From assembly GCA_016213865.1 (NCBI GenBank), contig JACQZL010000147.1:1-6014 (forward strand): a DNA stretch of 6,014 bases, given 5' to 3'. The DNA comes from Candidatus Rifleibacteriota bacterium (lineage in GTDB: Bacteria > UBP17 > UBA6191 > JACPRK01). The position numbers and the translations under genes are program-made. The notes below the pieces were generated by a model. That model saw nothing but the letters and a program-made list of their open reading frames with translations. It searched no databases and had not been told where the DNA came from. This document shows positions 5,233-6,014 of the stretch, one piece after another. Each line of letters opens with the position of its first letter. Positions within the stretch are counted from its first letter, which is position 1.

Positions 5233-6014
5233 GATGCGCCTCTCGCGGCGGGCGGGCCGCCCCTCTGGAACCGCGGAGCCGGCCGCTCGGGCAGCGTGAG
5301 GCCGATGGCCATGCTGCCCTCGCCGAGAAGTTCCTCCAGCTCCACGATCAGCTCGGCGTTCGGCTGGATCTTGAAGTCCTTGCCGAGCCTGATAAAGACA
5401 CGATTCTCGGCCACCGGCACGCAGACCTCGACGGCATGCTTGCCCTTGTGGTTGAGCAGGATGTTCTTGACCTTGGCCGCCTGGTCCTTCGTGAGACCGC
5501 CGGCAGGCAACGTCAGCGTGATGCTCGCCTTCCAGCCGCGTTCGCCGAAGAGGCTCTCCAGCGGCATCGCCCCGTCGGCCGAAGCCCTCCGCTCGCCGTT
5601 GCGGTCCTGGACGCTGCCCCAGACCACCACGACGGCATCTTCCTTGAGACAGCCCTTCGCTTCCTCGTAGCGCTCCCCGAAGAACGGCAGCTCGAGGCTG
5701 CCACGCGTGTCCTCGAGCAGGATGATCGCCATGTCCTTCCCGGCCTTGGAGCGGATCTTCCGGAGCGAGCGCACCATTCCGGCCACCGCGAAGGAAGCCG
5801 CATCGGACATGCGGGGCACGTCGGCGGTCGAGAGCAGTCCGCTCGTCGATTCCAGCAGCCGCTGGTGCGCCAGTAGCGGATGGCCCGAGAGATACAGACC
5901 GAGCGTCTCTCGCTCGAAGTTGAGCAGCGAGCGGCTGTCGAACTCGGGAATCTGCGGATAGCTCAGCATCCCGCCGCCGAAGCCGCCGCCGTCGCCGCCG
6001 CCCGCGCCGAGGAG
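5229..6014 (-). CDS. dnaE: DNA polymerase III alpha subunit, C-terminal part
   Basis: The replicative DNA polymerase catalytic subunit. Only the last 261 residues are in the window; the polymerase and PHP domains lie beyond the right edge. The visible part opens with a Gly-rich linker (13 Gly in the first 15 residues apart from a few others, around GGGDGGGFGGG). It continues with the family hallmark ETLGLYLSGHPLL (about residues 36-48), equivalent to KEALGFYLSGHPL in other DnaE proteins. Then comes the OB-fold (tRNA_anti) domain at about 75-135 (VAGMVRSLRKIRSKAGKDMAII, with LEDTRGSLELPFF). The typical C-terminal domain follows (ITLTLPAGG, KVKNILLNHKG, then ELIVELEELLGEG) and ends in a Pro/Arg-rich tail. 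All of this is in one frame and looks functional. The stop TGA overlaps the ATG of the HisD-like gene by 4 bp, so both are in one operon. An internal ATG at 5969 should not be taken as a start. Confidence 0.93.
   Translation of the reverse strand, partial: LLGAGGGDGGGFGGGMLSYPQIPEFDSRSLLNFERETLGLYLSGHPLLAHQRLLESTSGLLSTADVPRMSDAASFAVAGMVRSLRKIRSKAGKDMAIILLEDTRGSLELPFFGERYEEAKGCLKEDAVVVVWGSVQDRNGERRASADGAMPLESLFGERGWKASITLTLPAGGLTKDQAAKVKNILLNHKGKHAVEVCVPVAENRVFIRLGKDFKIQPNAELIVELEELLGEGSMAIGLTLPERPAPRFQRGGPPAARGAS

Noticed and set aside
4228..5670. Long plus-strand open frame (480 codons) across the HisD-like and dnaE genes
   Set aside because: Antisense to two clear gene families; its composition (Gly/Arg/Asp/His) is that of a shadow frame.

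Overview
This is a G+C-rich bacterial window with ordinary bacterial signals: Shine-Dalgarno sites, one near-consensus sigma-70 promoter, an intrinsic terminator and ATGA start/stop overlaps. No marker fixes the phylum. There is no sign of phage, insertion sequences, CRISPR, tRNA or rRNA. I would call it chromosomal, from a high-GC, probably Gram-negative, poorly characterised lineage.

Left part (1-2014): a divergent locus. On the minus strand is a permease of the ArsP_1/DUF318 (COG0701) family, cut by the left edge. On the plus strand, 108 bp away, is a secreted alpha-helical protein of unknown family. It overlaps by 4 bp a small CxxC thioredoxin-fold protein of the redox-active-disulfide (MTH895-like) type. 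Permeases of this family are often found beside such mini-thioredoxins, so the three genes probably form one functional unit, perhaps for metal, metalloid or thiol-linked transport. The secreted protein is the novel partner. Both divergent genes have possible -10 boxes so close to their start codons that the mRNAs could be leaderless.

Middle part (2015-3435): an intergenic stretch holds a heptamer repeat array and an interrupted inverted repeat. Next comes a strong promoter (TTGACG, 17 bp, TATACT) with a 10-bp palindrome in its spacer. It drives a single gene for an exported coiled-coil protein of unknown function, closed by a clear terminator. This is a self-contained transcription unit.

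Right part (3436-6014): minus-strand genes. The C-terminal part of DnaE (DNA polymerase III alpha subunit), cut by the right edge, overlaps by 4 bp a 429-residue protein of the histidinol dehydrogenase (HisD) fold. That protein has lost most zinc-binding and catalytic residues of HisD and looks like a pseudoenzyme or a repurposed dehydrogenase tied to the replicative polymerase gene. Downstream is a roughly 310-bp non-coding stretch dense in inverted repeats, two of them mutually exclusive, then a 65-residue hypothetical protein with a good ribosome-binding site. The HisD-like protein coupled to dnaE is the most interesting item; the permease/secreted protein/thioredoxin locus and the structured intergenic region follow.
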